Assembly (NCBI RefSeq): GCF_048006345.1
Contig: NZ_CP180351.1
Coordinates: forward strand, 2,046,001-2,110,000
Direction of reading: 5' to 3'
Length of the DNA: 64,000 bases
Source: Marivita sp030148515
GTDB lineage: Bacteria > Pseudomonadota > Alphaproteobacteria > Rhodobacterales > Rhodobacteraceae
Shown: positions 1 through 7,786 of the stretch, in pieces
Numbering within the stretch: position 1 is the stretch's first letter
Layout: each line of letters starts with the position of its first letter
The notes under the pieces: generated by a model
The model's input: only the letters and a program-made list of their open reading frames with translations
Databases searched by the model: none
What the model was told of the DNA's origin: nothing
Made by a program: the position numbers and the translations under genes

Positions 1-344
1 GGACCCAGCCAATCGAACTTGGTCTTTTCGCGCCCCAGAAACAGGTTGTCCGACACGTCCAAATCATCGGCCAGAGCAAGGTTCTGAAACACCGCTTCGA
101 TCCCGGCCTCGCGGGCATCCAGCGGCCCGGCGAATTGCACCGGTTTGCCGTCGAAATGGATCTCGCCGCGCGTGGGCTGTTCGACCCCGGTGATCTGGCG
201 CACGAAGGTCGATTTACCAGCCCCGTTGTCGCCCATGATGGCCACGTGTTCGCCCTTGCGCAGGGTGAAATTCGCGTCCTGCAGAGCGTGCACACCGCCG
301 TAATGCTTGGTCAGGTTGCGGGTCTCAAGGATGATATCTGACAT
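1..344 (-). CDS. Sugar/cyclitol ABC transporter ATP-binding protein (partial, N-terminal part)
   Basis: N-terminal 114 residues of an ABC ATPase whose 3' part lies outside the window. The translation carries Walker A (GDNGAGKS, about residues 40-47) and a Q-loop (AVFQNLAL). This matches the single-domain FrcA-type ATPases of carbohydrate (CUT2) importers. The ATG at 344 follows a GGGAG ribosome site and starts 12 bases after the permease stop, so it is the last visible gene of the isomerase-binding protein-permease-ATPase operon. It should energise uptake at the inner membrane. The substrate is inferred from the neighbouring inositol genes, not from this sequence. Confidence 0.93.
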   Translation of the reverse strand, partial: MSDIILETRNLTKHYGGVHALQDANFTLRKGEHVAIMGDNGAGKSTFVRQITGVEQPTRGEIHFDGKPVQFAGPLDAREAGIEAVFQNLALADDLDVSDNLFLGREKTKFDWLG

Positions 345-355
345 GGGTCGTCTCC

Positions 356-1438
356 CTATACCCGCGTGCTGGCACGTTGTTGCCGCCATTTATCGAGCAC
401 CACAGCGCCGATGATGATCGCGCCCATGGCCATGATCTGAAAATACGCGTCAAGCTTCACATAGGTGAACCCGGACTGGATCACGCCGAACACCATCGCG
501 CCCAGAACCGTCCCGATGATGGACCCGCGTCCGCCGGTCAAGCTTACCCCGCCGATGACCGCCATGGCGATGGCGTAGAGTTCGTAGAACAGACCCATGC
601 CGGATTGCGCCGTCAGGTTCTTGGAGCTGAGAACGATGGCCGCAAAGGCTGCGAGCATCGACGCAATCATGTAGACCATGACCTTGTGCCGCTTGACATT
701 GATCCCAGACATGCGCGCCGCGTCTTCGTTGGAGCCGATGGCATAGGTGTGCTTGCCGTAGACCGTGTAGCGCAGCAGCACGTGGCACAGGATCGCCAGC
801 AGAACGAACCACACCACCGGCATCATGCCCGCGCCCAAAGCGGCATAGCTTTCGGTCGGGAAGGAGACCGGCTGGCCCCGTGTCCACCACTGCGCAATGC
901 CGCGGCAGATCAGGAACATGCCAAGCGTCGCGATGAAGGGTGGGATGCGGGTGAAGGCAATCAGACTGCCGTTGATCGCGCCGATAAAAGCACCAAACGC
1001 GAGGCCGACCATGATCGGAATGAGAACCGGCAGATCGAATGCCCATGGGCCGAACACCGCCTTGGGGTTGGGATTGCCATTCACCAGTTCGGTCTGGGCA
1101 AAGGACATCACGATCATCGCTGTTGCGGCCACCAATGGACCCGAGGACAGGTCGATCCCGCCCGAGATGATGACCTGCGTCACACCCAGCGAGATGATCC
1201 CGATGATGGCAACCTGCAGGATAATGATCTGCAAACGCGCTTCGTTGAATATGGAATCAAAGCGGTCGTTCGTGTCGAACAGGAAACTCTGGCCGTTCAT
1301 GTAGGGCAATACCTGCCCCAACACTTCAAAGATCGCGACGATGATCACAAGCGCGATGAAAATGTTGAATTCGTTGGGCCAGCTGCGCTTGGAACTGTCG
1401 TATTTCAGCCCGCCTGTCCCTTGCGTGGTCTCCGCCAT
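356..1438 (-). CDS. Sugar/cyclitol ABC transporter permease (CUT2, FrcC/RbsC type)
   Basis: A 360-residue hydrophobic protein with about 8-10 membrane segments. It has the BPD_transp_2 features of ribose/fructose/inositol permeases: GVTQVIISGGIDLSSG near residues 110-125, GAFIGAINGSLIAF, and GGVSLTGGRGSIIGT near the C-terminus. The ATG at 1438 is preferred over the in-frame GTG at 1447 because GGAG lies 8 bases upstream of the ATG but would overlap the GTG. It forms the membrane channel with the adjacent ATPase and binding protein. Substrate specificity cannot be read from the sequence. Confidence 0.94.
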   Translation of the reverse strand: MAETTQGTGGLKYDSSKRSWPNEFNIFIALVIIVAIFEVLGQVLPYMNGQSFLFDTNDRFDSIFNEARLQIIILQVAIIGIISLGVTQVIISGGIDLSSGPLVAATAMIVMSFAQTELVNGNPNPKAVFGPWAFDLPVLIPIMVGLAFGAFIGAINGSLIAFTRIPPFIATLGMFLICRGIAQWWTRGQPVSFPTESYAALGAGMMPVVWFVLLAILCHVLLRYTVYGKHTYAIGSNEDAARMSGINVKRHKVMVYMIASMLAAFAAIVLSSKNLTAQSGMGLFYELYAIAMAVIGGVSLTGGRGSIIGTVLGAMVFGVIQSGFTYVKLDAYFQIMAMGAIIIGAVVLDKWRQQRASTRV

Positions 1439-1539
1439 GGATGGCACTCCTGATGGATTTTCTCTGCGCCCAAAACGGGCTTTTCGAGTTAGGTGGACAG
1501 GGCGCCGGATGCGCCCTGTCGTATCGTCAAGTCAGCCCA

Positions 1540-2484
1540 TCAGTTCTTGCTGAGGAACTCGTCGACATTCGCCGGTGTCACCAGCTTGAACGGGATGTAG
1601 ACCTTCTGGTCCACGGCCTCGCCACGGGCCAGCGCGAGTGCTGCATCAACCGATCCTTCACCCTGACCAAACGCGTCCTGGAACACGGTTGCATCGAGAT
1701 CACCTGCCTGCATCGCAACAAGCGCGTCCTGCGTTGCGTCGACACCGACCACAACAACGTCTTCCATCGAGATGCCGGCGGCTTTCATCGCCTGGATCGC
1801 ACCGATGGCCATTTCGTCATTGTTGGCGAAGACGACCTGGAACGCCTCACCAGCGGACAGCCAGTTGGTCATGAGGTCCTGTGCTTCGTCGCGCGACCAG
1901 TTGGCGGTCTGACGGTCGATGATCGAGATGAAATTGCACATGTCGATGCCGATGATATCGTCCACGTCCTTGGTCCGCTGAACGGCGGCCTGGTTCGACA
2001 GCTGACCCATCATCAGGTATCCCTTGGCGCCGCCGGCATAGCCCATGGCGCGCAGCAGTTTGCAGGCCTCGAACGCGGCCAGAGTGCCGGATTCGATTTC
2101 GTTCGATGCCACGAAAGCCTGATTGTCCGGCAGGCTGTCCACGTTGATCGGCTGGCGGTTGACATAAACCAGCGGAATTCCGGCACTCGCGGCCGCCTGC
2201 GACATCGCCTCGGTTGCAGATGTGTCGACCGCGTTCACGATGATTGCATCGACGCCGGACGCGATGAAGTTGTTGATCTGGTCAAGCTGCTTGGCCACAT
2301 CGTCCTGTGCGTCCTCGACCTGCAGTTCGACACCGTCGATGCCAGCCGCATAGTCCACCATGCCGTTGCGCATCACGGTCAGGAAGTTGTCATCGAACCG
2401 CGCAATCGACGCACCGATGGTTTCGGCCATGGCAGTCGTCGACATGAGGGCGGCAAGGCCCGCGGCAATAAGGGTTTTTTTCAT
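1540..2484 (-). CDS. Sugar/cyclitol ABC transporter periplasmic substrate-binding protein
   Basis: A 314-residue periplasmic-binding protein (Peripla_BP_4/RbsB fold). A clear Sec signal peptide begins MKKTLIAAGLAALM and ends at AMA before residue 21. Hallmarks are IIVNAVDTSA, VYVNRQP, FANNDEMAIGAIQAMKAAG and VVGVDATQDAL. The ATG at 2484 has GGGAGG 8-9 bases upstream; the longer in-frame start would destroy the signal peptide. It resembles the inositol/rhizopine-binding group (IbpA/MocB) by family and by its neighbours, but the ligand is an inference. It lies between the TIM-barrel isomerase and the permease in one operon. Confidence 0.93.
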   Translation of the reverse strand: MKKTLIAAGLAALMSTTAMAETIGASIARFDDNFLTVMRNGMVDYAAGIDGVELQVEDAQDDVAKQLDQINNFIASGVDAIIVNAVDTSATEAMSQAAASAGIPLVYVNRQPINVDSLPDNQAFVASNEIESGTLAAFEACKLLRAMGYAGGAKGYLMMGQLSNQAAVQRTKDVDDIIGIDMCNFISIIDRQTANWSRDEAQDLMTNWLSAGEAFQVVFANNDEMAIGAIQAMKAAGISMEDVVVVGVDATQDALVAMQAGDLDATVFQDAFGQGEGSVDAALALARGEAVDQKVYIPFKLVTPANVDEFLSKN

Positions 2485-2560
2485 CTGTTTGGTCCTCCCA
2501 AAGTGGTGCCGGCACACCGATTTACACACCGGAGCCCCTTCTGGGGCGGTTTCCCTTCAC

Positions 2561-3376
2561 TCAGGCGGCCTCTGCTGCCAGCTGCGAAGAAATGAACTCG
2601 AACGATTGACGAAGTGCGCTTGCCGGATCGGCCAACGCATGCGTCTGGGGCGAAAAACACTCGTAGGAAATCGGGCCGTCATAGCCTGCGCTCAGCAGGG
2701 CACGGATTTGTGCGACATTGCCCAGGCGGTCTTGCGCATCGACCAGAACCCGGTGTTCGTCTTCCATCTGATCAATACCCAGCGCCGGATCGACAACACC
2801 CGAAATGTGGACGATCCCTGTCTGACCGACAAAGATCGGGCCGCCTTCAGCCAAGGTATGGTGAAACGTGTCGTGAACGATCTTGAAGACATGCGCAGCA
2901 TCCAGCGCGTTGATCGTCTCGACCGCATCTTGTTTCGATCTCAGCGAAGAGCGTGGGAACCCAAGAGGTTCGATCAAGGCAACCAGCCCTGCATCCTCGA
3001 TCATGGGTTTGATGTTTTTCAGCGCGATGCGGAGATTGGCATGGCGTTCGCCATTGCCGGTTTCCGTGCCATCGTTGCGCGGGATAAGGCTGATGGTCTC
3101 TGCGCCGCAGGCTTTGGCAATCGCGATCAGGTCGCGCACTTCCGCGGCAATGGCATCTGACCAGCTGTTGAAGGGGTAAACCTGGCTTAGCCCAACAAGC
3201 CGCAGGCCTTTGTCTTGCGCCATCTGGCCCGCCGCGACGGGATCCATTCCATCAAAAAGCGGGCGGCCCAGATCGTTCCGGACTTCAACCCCGACGCACT
3301 CCAGCGAAGCCGCAAGGTCAAGGAACGACGCGTAGCCGAGATTTGGAACGGTCATGTGATTGAGCGCACGCTTCAT
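2561..3376 (-). CDS. Sugar phosphate isomerase/epimerase-like TIM-barrel protein (IolI/IolE superfamily)
   Basis: A 271-residue xylose-isomerase-like TIM barrel (AP_endonuc_2). Conserved acidic and histidine positions typical of metal-binding IolI/hydroxypyruvate isomerases are visible: ALIEPLG, IVHDTFHH, VHISGVVD and ISYECFS. The ATG at 3376 lies 11 bases after GGGAGG; a GTG at 3385 is the alternative. It heads the ABC transporter operon. A role in inosose isomerisation or epimerisation is likely from family and context, though the substrate is unproven. Upstream is a 144-base gap with CATCA/TGATG inverted repeats. Confidence 0.85.
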   Translation of the reverse strand: MKRALNHMTVPNLGYASFLDLAASLECVGVEVRNDLGRPLFDGMDPVAAGQMAQDKGLRLVGLSQVYPFNSWSDAIAAEVRDLIAIAKACGAETISLIPRNDGTETGNGERHANLRIALKNIKPMIEDAGLVALIEPLGFPRSSLRSKQDAVETINALDAAHVFKIVHDTFHHTLAEGGPIFVGQTGIVHISGVVDPALGIDQMEDEHRVLVDAQDRLGNVAQIRALLSAGYDGPISYECFSPQTHALADPASALRQSFEFISSQLAAEAA

Positions 3377-3471
3377 GACGATCACATCCTCCCAAATGCT
3401 ACAGCCTGACTAACGCAGGGGAAGCAGTGCGGCGACGAACCGATTCCGTCAACGGCGCGGCGGTCGCTTTA

Positions 3472-3485
3472 CATCAATCATGATG
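3472..3485. promoter_or_regulatory. Candidate LacI-family operator CATCA-N4-TGATG (upstream of transporter operon)
   Basis: The sequence reads CATCA, ATCA, TGATG: a perfect 5-base inverted repeat with a 4-base centre, about 96 bases upstream of the isomerase/transporter operon. The same arrangement occurs at 4582-4595, on the other side of the LacI-family gene at 3521-4549. A second, everted repeat ATGATG-N6-CATCAT lies at 3504-3521, overlapping the regulator's stop codon. Binding by the adjacent regulator is an inference. Confidence 0.5.
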
Positions 3486-3520
3486 GTTTTCTGCGCATGC
3501 AAAATGATGCTTTTACATCA

Positions 3521-4549
3521 TCACAGGATTTCCGGCAGGATGATCCTCGGGTCTAGAAAATGCTGTTCGACAGAACTCGAGTCCGGGTCCGAACAGGCCT
3601 TGATGGCCAAATCGATCATGCTTTGGCAGACCTCGGCGAGGGGCGTCGTGATCGCCATCTGAACATACCCGTCCAGCAAACCCGCTCGGCTTTCGGGGGT
3701 CACTTCGTTCACCACAAGGCGCACCTTACCCGGCGGACGCGCCTCGCGCAGGGCCGCAATTGCGCCTTCCATTCCGCCCCCTGCCACGTAGATGCCGCGC
3801 AGGTCCGGATAACGCTCCAACAAGTTCAGGGTTGCCTCGTAGGTCACCTGCCGGGTCTCAAGATTGACCAACGTTTCGAGCGTCTCAAAGCTTGGAGCGT
3901 TCTCGCGCATGAAGGCGCGGAACCCCACTTCGCGCAGATCGTGGCCATGCCACCTGTTGCCACCGACAAAGATCGCCACACGCCCCGGCGTTGCCGTCTG
4001 GGTCAACATCCAGGCCGCCTGTCGGCCCACCTTCATGTTGTTCAACCCTATGTAACTGCGGCGAATTCCTTGCGCGAAGTCGTTAAGAAGGGAAAACACC
4101 GGTACGTCCCTTGCCTTGAGGTCGGACACCACTTTGTCGAGGCTTTGGTGATTGACCGCGACCGCTCCCACGGCATCGCATTCGCTGCCAAGCTTCTTCA
4201 ACAGATCGGCAAATTCGTCCGGGGATTGCGAATTCGAGAACCGGATGGAAACCCTGCCCCGAATATCCGTACGCGCCGCGATGGCGCGTTCGATCTCGGA
4301 CCGGAAGGCCTGATAGAAAGCCTGCTTTTCCTTCAAGAGCACAACGCCGAGATGCAGCTCTGGCACCGTCGCATTCAGCCGGTGATCCAAGAGCCCTCGC
4401 GCATGATACCCGACCTCTCGGGCGGCATCGGCGATCCGGCGCAAGGTCTCTTCGCGCACCTTGACGCGGCCATTCAGCGCCCGGTCGATGGTTGCCGTGC
4501 TCAACCCGGACACACGGGCGACATCCTTGATGGTTGCTCTGCGTGCCAT
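3521..4549 (-). CDS. LacI family transcriptional regulator (paralogue of the one at 14636)
   Basis: A 342-residue LacI/GalR repressor. The N-terminal helix-turn-helix (ATIKDVARVSGLSTATIDRAL, residues about 4-24) and hinge are followed by a periplasmic-binding-like ligand domain (LGVVLLKEKQAFYQ onward). The start at 4549 gives the canonical N-terminus and has GGAGG about 7 bases upstream; the longer open frame upstream is not needed. It lies upstream of and co-directional with the cyclitol transporter operon, and CATCA-N4-TGATG sites flank it on both sides. It shares long near-identical stretches (LETRQVTYEATL, GGGMEGAIAALREARPPGKV) with the LacI protein at 14636. The inducer is probably a cyclitol or its derivative. 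Confidence 0.92.
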   Translation of the reverse strand: MARRATIKDVARVSGLSTATIDRALNGRVKVREETLRRIADAAREVGYHARGLLDHRLNATVPELHLGVVLLKEKQAFYQAFRSEIERAIAARTDIRGRVSIRFSNSQSPDEFADLLKKLGSECDAVGAVAVNHQSLDKVVSDLKARDVPVFSLLNDFAQGIRRSYIGLNNMKVGRQAAWMLTQTATPGRVAIFVGGNRWHGHDLREVGFRAFMRENAPSFETLETLVNLETRQVTYEATLNLLERYPDLRGIYVAGGGMEGAIAALREARPPGKVRLVVNEVTPESRAGLLDGYVQMAITTPLAEVCQSMIDLAIKACSDPDSSSVEQHFLDPRIILPEIL

Positions 4550-4569
4550 GCCATGCCTCCCAACGGTGG

Positions 4570-4599
4570 AAGACATCACTTCATCACAAATGATGTCTT
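4570..4599. promoter_or_regulatory. Nested inverted repeats upstream of the LacI-family gene (candidate operator)
   Basis: AAGACATCA (4570-4578) and TGATGTCTT (4591-4599) form a perfect 9-base inverted repeat with a 12-base loop. Inside it, CATCA-CAAA-TGATG (4582-4595) repeats the arrangement seen at 3472-3485. It lies 21-50 bases upstream of the LacI start at 4549, as expected for autoregulation. Confidence 0.5.
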
Positions 4600-4630
4600 T
4601 TCGGCAAGAGCGCATTTTTCGGCCGCACGT

Positions 4631-4648
4631 TTTGCAACCTGTTGCAAA
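4631..4648. promoter_or_regulatory. LacI-type operator palindrome TTTGCAAC-CT-GTTGCAAA
   Basis: Perfect 8-base arms flank a 2-base centre, 50 bases upstream of the LacI gene at 4698. The core TTGCAAC-N2-GTTGCAA recurs exactly at 8919-8934 between the divergent inositol operons. A further TGCAAC half-site lies at 4653-4658. This looks like an autoregulatory operator of the regulator at 4698-5696. Confidence 0.72.
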
Positions 4649-4697
4649 ATGCTGCAACGGCGTTTCAAACTGACCCAGGAAAAAGGAGCCCGCACCG

Positions 4698-5696
4698 ATG
4701 CCCATCACCCTACAGGACGTTGCACTTCGGGCGGGCGTTTCGAAATCGGCAGTTTCCCGCACCTTCACACCGGGTGCCTCCGTGTCCGCCAAGACCCGCG
4801 CCAAGGTGGAGGCGGCGGCGAACGATCTGGGCTATATGCCCAACGTGCTCGCCTCCAGCCTGACGACGGGGCGCACGGCACTGGTGGGGTTGATTTCGAA
4901 CAACTTTACGAACCCCTATTTCCTTGAAATCTTCGATCTTTTCACGCGCGCTCTGCAAAAAGAGGACCTGCGTCCGCTGCTGATCAACCTCAGCGCCGAA
5001 GAGGACGCCAGTCGGTCACTCTCGATGCTCCGTCAGTACAATGTGGACGGCGTGATCGTCGCCTCATCAACCCTGCCGCCCGACTTTGCAAAGGTGTTCC
5101 ACGATGCGGGCATCCCCGTTGTCCATGCTTTTGGGTGGTCGTCGGACACACCCGGAACGGGGCGTGTGAGCATCGACAACACCGAGGCCGGGCATCTGGC
5201 CGCCGTCACCCTGATCGACCGCGGCTACCGGAGGGTGGGCTTTCTGGGCGGTCCACAAAGTGCCGCGACAACATCCGACCGGCTGGACGGGTTCTGCGCG
5301 GGACTGAAGGCGCATGGCCTCTCGCCCGAAATCCAGTTTGCCACCGCTTATTCCTATGACGCCGGACGCGTCGCCATGACCCGAGCGCTGGACGCGGCAC
5401 CGCAGGTCGAGGCGTGGTTTTGTGGCGATGACGTGATCGCCATCGGTGCGATGGATGCCGCAGTGGCGCAGGGCCGGCGCATCCCGGATGACCTTGGGCT
5501 GATCGGACTCAACGACATGCGGATGGCAGGTTGGGATCGCGTCGGGCTGACAACCATTCGCCAGCCCGCGCCTCAGATCGTGGCGGCCTCGGTCGATCTG
5601 ATCCGCAAGGGGATTGCGGATCCTGCGACCTTGCCGCAGAGGGTTCTGCTGCCCTGCACGCTGGTCGAGCGCAGAACCCTTCGCGCCAAACCCTAA
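4698..5696 (+). CDS. LacI family transcriptional regulator, probable inositol operon repressor
   Basis: A 332-residue LacI/GalR protein. The DNA-binding head (ITLQDVALRAGVSKSAVSRTF, residues about 3-23) is followed by the ligand domain starting ALVGLISNNFTNPYF and including FLGGP, WFCGDDVIAIGAMDAA and GLNDMRMAGWDRVGLTTIRQP. The ATG at 4698 gives the canonical start, with AAGGAG about 8 bases upstream. It overlaps by 4 bases the convergent dehydrogenase gene at 5693. Operators of one type precede it (4631-4648) and the divergent iol promoters (8919-8934), so it most likely represses both sets until an inositol-derived inducer binds. Confidence 0.93.
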   Translation: MPITLQDVALRAGVSKSAVSRTFTPGASVSAKTRAKVEAAANDLGYMPNVLASSLTTGRTALVGLISNNFTNPYFLEIFDLFTRALQKEDLRPLLINLSAEEDASRSLSMLRQYNVDGVIVASSTLPPDFAKVFHDAGIPVVHAFGWSSDTPGTGRVSIDNTEAGHLAAVTLIDRGYRRVGFLGGPQSAATTSDRLDGFCAGLKAHGLSPEIQFATAYSYDAGRVAMTRALDAAPQVEAWFCGDDVIAIGAMDAAVAQGRRIPDDLGLIGLNDMRMAGWDRVGLTTIRQPAPQIVAASVDLIRKGIADPATLPQRVLLPCTLVERRTLRAKP

Positions 5697-6853
5697 CCGC
5701 GGAACATCGGTGGGCGGGCGTCGACCCAAGCCCCCTGTGCCTTGCCGCTTTCTGCTACCGCAAAGACCGCCGCCATGGACCGCAAGCCGTCTTCCGCGCG
5801 CGGATAGAGGTTCGCCGCCGGGTCCATCGGTCGACCCTCTTTTTCCGCCCGGATCGCTTCGGCCAAATCAGCATAGATATTGGCAAAGGCGAGCGGCATG
5901 CCTTCTGCGTGTCCAATGGTGACACGGCTGGTGCGGTCGGCCTCGGGCGACAGGTTCGCCTCACCCCGTTCGATCACTTGCAAGCGTTGGCCAAGCGGCA
6001 TGTAGTAAAGCTGGTTCGGCTGTTCCTGCGCCCAGCGCAGCCCACCCTTTTCGCCGAAGACCTGGATCGAAAGACCGTGCTGGTTGCCCAGCGCGATGGA
6101 CGAGGTCCAGAGCCGCCCCACCGTGCCGCCATCGAAACGCAGGTTCAGCATCGCGTCGTCTTCGAGCACCCGGCTTTCAATGCAGCTTACCGTGTCGGCA
6201 CTCAGGCGGTCGACCTCCTGCCCGATGACGAAGGACGCCATATGCAGCGCGTGGATGCCGCAATCGGCAAACTGCGCGCTGACCCCGGCCTGTGCCGGAT
6301 CATACCGCCACCGCACACGCGGATTGTCGGCATCGGCGGCATCGGCGTGATGGCCGTGGGCAAACTCGGCCTTCACCAGCCGGATGCGTCCCAGATCGCC
6401 CCGCGCCACCATCGCGCGCATGTGGCGGACAAGGCTGTAGCCCGTGTAGCCATAATTCACCGCACAGATGCGCCCGGTGGATTTCGACAGACGCACGATC
6501 TCTTCGCCCTCTTCCACCGTCATGGTCATGGGCTTTTCGCAGAGCACATGAAACCCGGCTTCAAGAAAGGCCTTTGTGATCTCGAAATGGGTGGCGTTGG
6601 GGGTGGCGACCGTCACCAGATCAACGCGGTCATCACGGCCTTTTTCGCCCGCCAGCATCTCGCGCCAATCGCCATAGGCGCGGTCCTCGGCCAGGCCCAG
6701 CCGCTTGCCGTAGTCGCGCCCGGCATCGGGCCGGTGATCCAGCGCACCCGCCATGAATTCGAAATGCCCATCAAGCCCCGCGCCCAAGCGATGCGCCGGG
6801 CCGATCTGGCTGCCTTCGCCGCCACCGATCATGCCCCACCGAAGCTTTGCCAT
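5693..6853 (-). CDS. Gfo/Idh/MocA family oxidoreductase (inositol-type dehydrogenase 2)
   Basis: A 386-residue NAD(P)-dependent dehydrogenase. The N-terminal Rossmann fold has RWGMIGGGEGSQIG near residue 5, and the family EKP motif appears in HVLCEKPMTMT (about residues 110-120). A catalytic-domain segment follows with FADCGIHALH, whose His-x-x-x-His is typical of the family. It is the third gene of the minus-strand operon starting at 8901, 42 bases after the MocC-like isomerase. The expected reaction is oxidation of a cyclitol or keto-cyclitol. Which of the two dehydrogenases here is the true myo-inositol 2-dehydrogenase is not decidable by eye. Confidence 0.9.
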   Translation of the reverse strand: MAKLRWGMIGGGEGSQIGPAHRLGAGLDGHFEFMAGALDHRPDAGRDYGKRLGLAEDRAYGDWREMLAGEKGRDDRVDLVTVATPNATHFEITKAFLEAGFHVLCEKPMTMTVEEGEEIVRLSKSTGRICAVNYGYTGYSLVRHMRAMVARGDLGRIRLVKAEFAHGHHADAADADNPRVRWRYDPAQAGVSAQFADCGIHALHMASFVIGQEVDRLSADTVSCIESRVLEDDAMLNLRFDGGTVGRLWTSSIALGNQHGLSIQVFGEKGGLRWAQEQPNQLYYMPLGQRLQVIERGEANLSPEADRTSRVTIGHAEGMPLAFANIYADLAEAIRAEKEGRPMDPAANLYPRAEDGLRSMAAVFAVAESGKAQGAWVDARPPMFRG

Positions 6854-6895
6854 TCTGTTCGTCCTTTCGTGAAACGCCCTGAGCCTGTGCCCGGA

Positions 6896-7786
6896 TCAGA
6901 AGCCGATAGAGGTGAGGTACTCGCGGTTCGCCCGCGCATCGTCGATGGGCCGCACGTCGAGCGTCGGATCGCAGTCCTGTTCGACCGTACACCAGCCATC
7001 GAAAGCCGCATCCAGCAGCACGCGGCGCACCGCTGGAAAATCGACATCGCCTTGCCCGAGGTTGCAGAAGATACCCTGCCCGCAGGCCTTGTAGAAATCC
7101 GTGCGGTTGGCGACGACATCCGCCTTCACCACCGGATCAATATCCTTGAAATGCATGTAGGAAATCCGGCCGATATGGCGCTGCATGAACGCCACCGGAT
7201 CGAACCCGGCATAAGAGTGGTGCCCGGTGTCGAAGCAGATCTTGAGCAGGCTCTCATCGACCTCGTTCAAGAGCCGTTCGAGTTCCGGCTCGAAGTCGAT
7301 AAAGCCCCCGGCATGGGCGTGGATCGACGGGATCAGACCGTACTCCTCGGCCCCGATTTTCGCGGCGGTTTCAATGCGCTGCATAAAGGCGCGCCATTCA
7401 TCCGCGCCCATCTGCTCGGCCTCATCGGCCCGGCCAGCGGTGGGCGCACGGCGGGGCGAGATCGAGTCGATCAAGACGAAATGCTGCGCCCCATGCGCGG
7501 CGAGCGCCTTGGCCGTTCGGTTCACACCGTCCAGCACATCGTCCCACTTGTCCGCGTCGTGGAACGGGCGGAACACCACGCCGCCGATCAGCTCCATCCC
7601 GAATTCCGACAGCGCTTCGCCCAGCTCCACCGGGTCTTCGGGCATGAAACCCACCGGCCCCAGTTCGATACCGGTATATCCCGCCTCGGCGCAGTCGCTC
7701 AGAACCTGCCGCCAGGGCGGGTTGCGCGGGTCACCTGCGAATTCGACACCCCAGGAACAGGGAGCATTGCCGATGCGGATGGTCAT
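6896..7786 (-). CDS. IolE/MocC-like sugar isomerase or inosose dehydratase (TIM barrel)
   Basis: A 296-residue AP_endonuc_2-fold protein beginning RIGNAPCSWGVEF, a start shared by MocC/IolE-like proteins. Likely metal-site segments are ELGPVGF, LCFDTGHH-like ICFDTGHHSYAG, SYMHFKDID and EQDCDPT. The ATG at 7786 overlaps the preceding dehydrogenase stop as ATGA and has AGGAG upstream. It is the second gene of the operon. The probable role is dehydration or isomerisation of inosose; MocC homologues belong to rhizopine catabolism in Rhizobium. The exact activity is inferred. Confidence 0.87.
   Translation of the reverse strand: MTIRIGNAPCSWGVEFAGDPRNPPWRQVLSDCAEAGYTGIELGPVGFMPEDPVELGEALSEFGMELIGGVVFRPFHDADKWDDVLDGVNRTAKALAAHGAQHFVLIDSISPRRAPTAGRADEAEQMGADEWRAFMQRIETAAKIGAEEYGLIPSIHAHAGGFIDFEPELERLLNEVDESLLKICFDTGHHSYAGFDPVAFMQRHIGRISYMHFKDIDPVVKADVVANRTDFYKACGQGIFCNLGQGDVDFPAVRRVLLDAAFDGWCTVEQDCDPTLDVRPIDDARANREYLTSIGF

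Noticed and set aside
377..1453. Long plus-strand open frame opposite the ABC permease
   Set aside because: Its translation is low-complexity, rich in His/Arg/Asp, with no domain. The minus strand encodes a clear permease with ribosome site and operon context.
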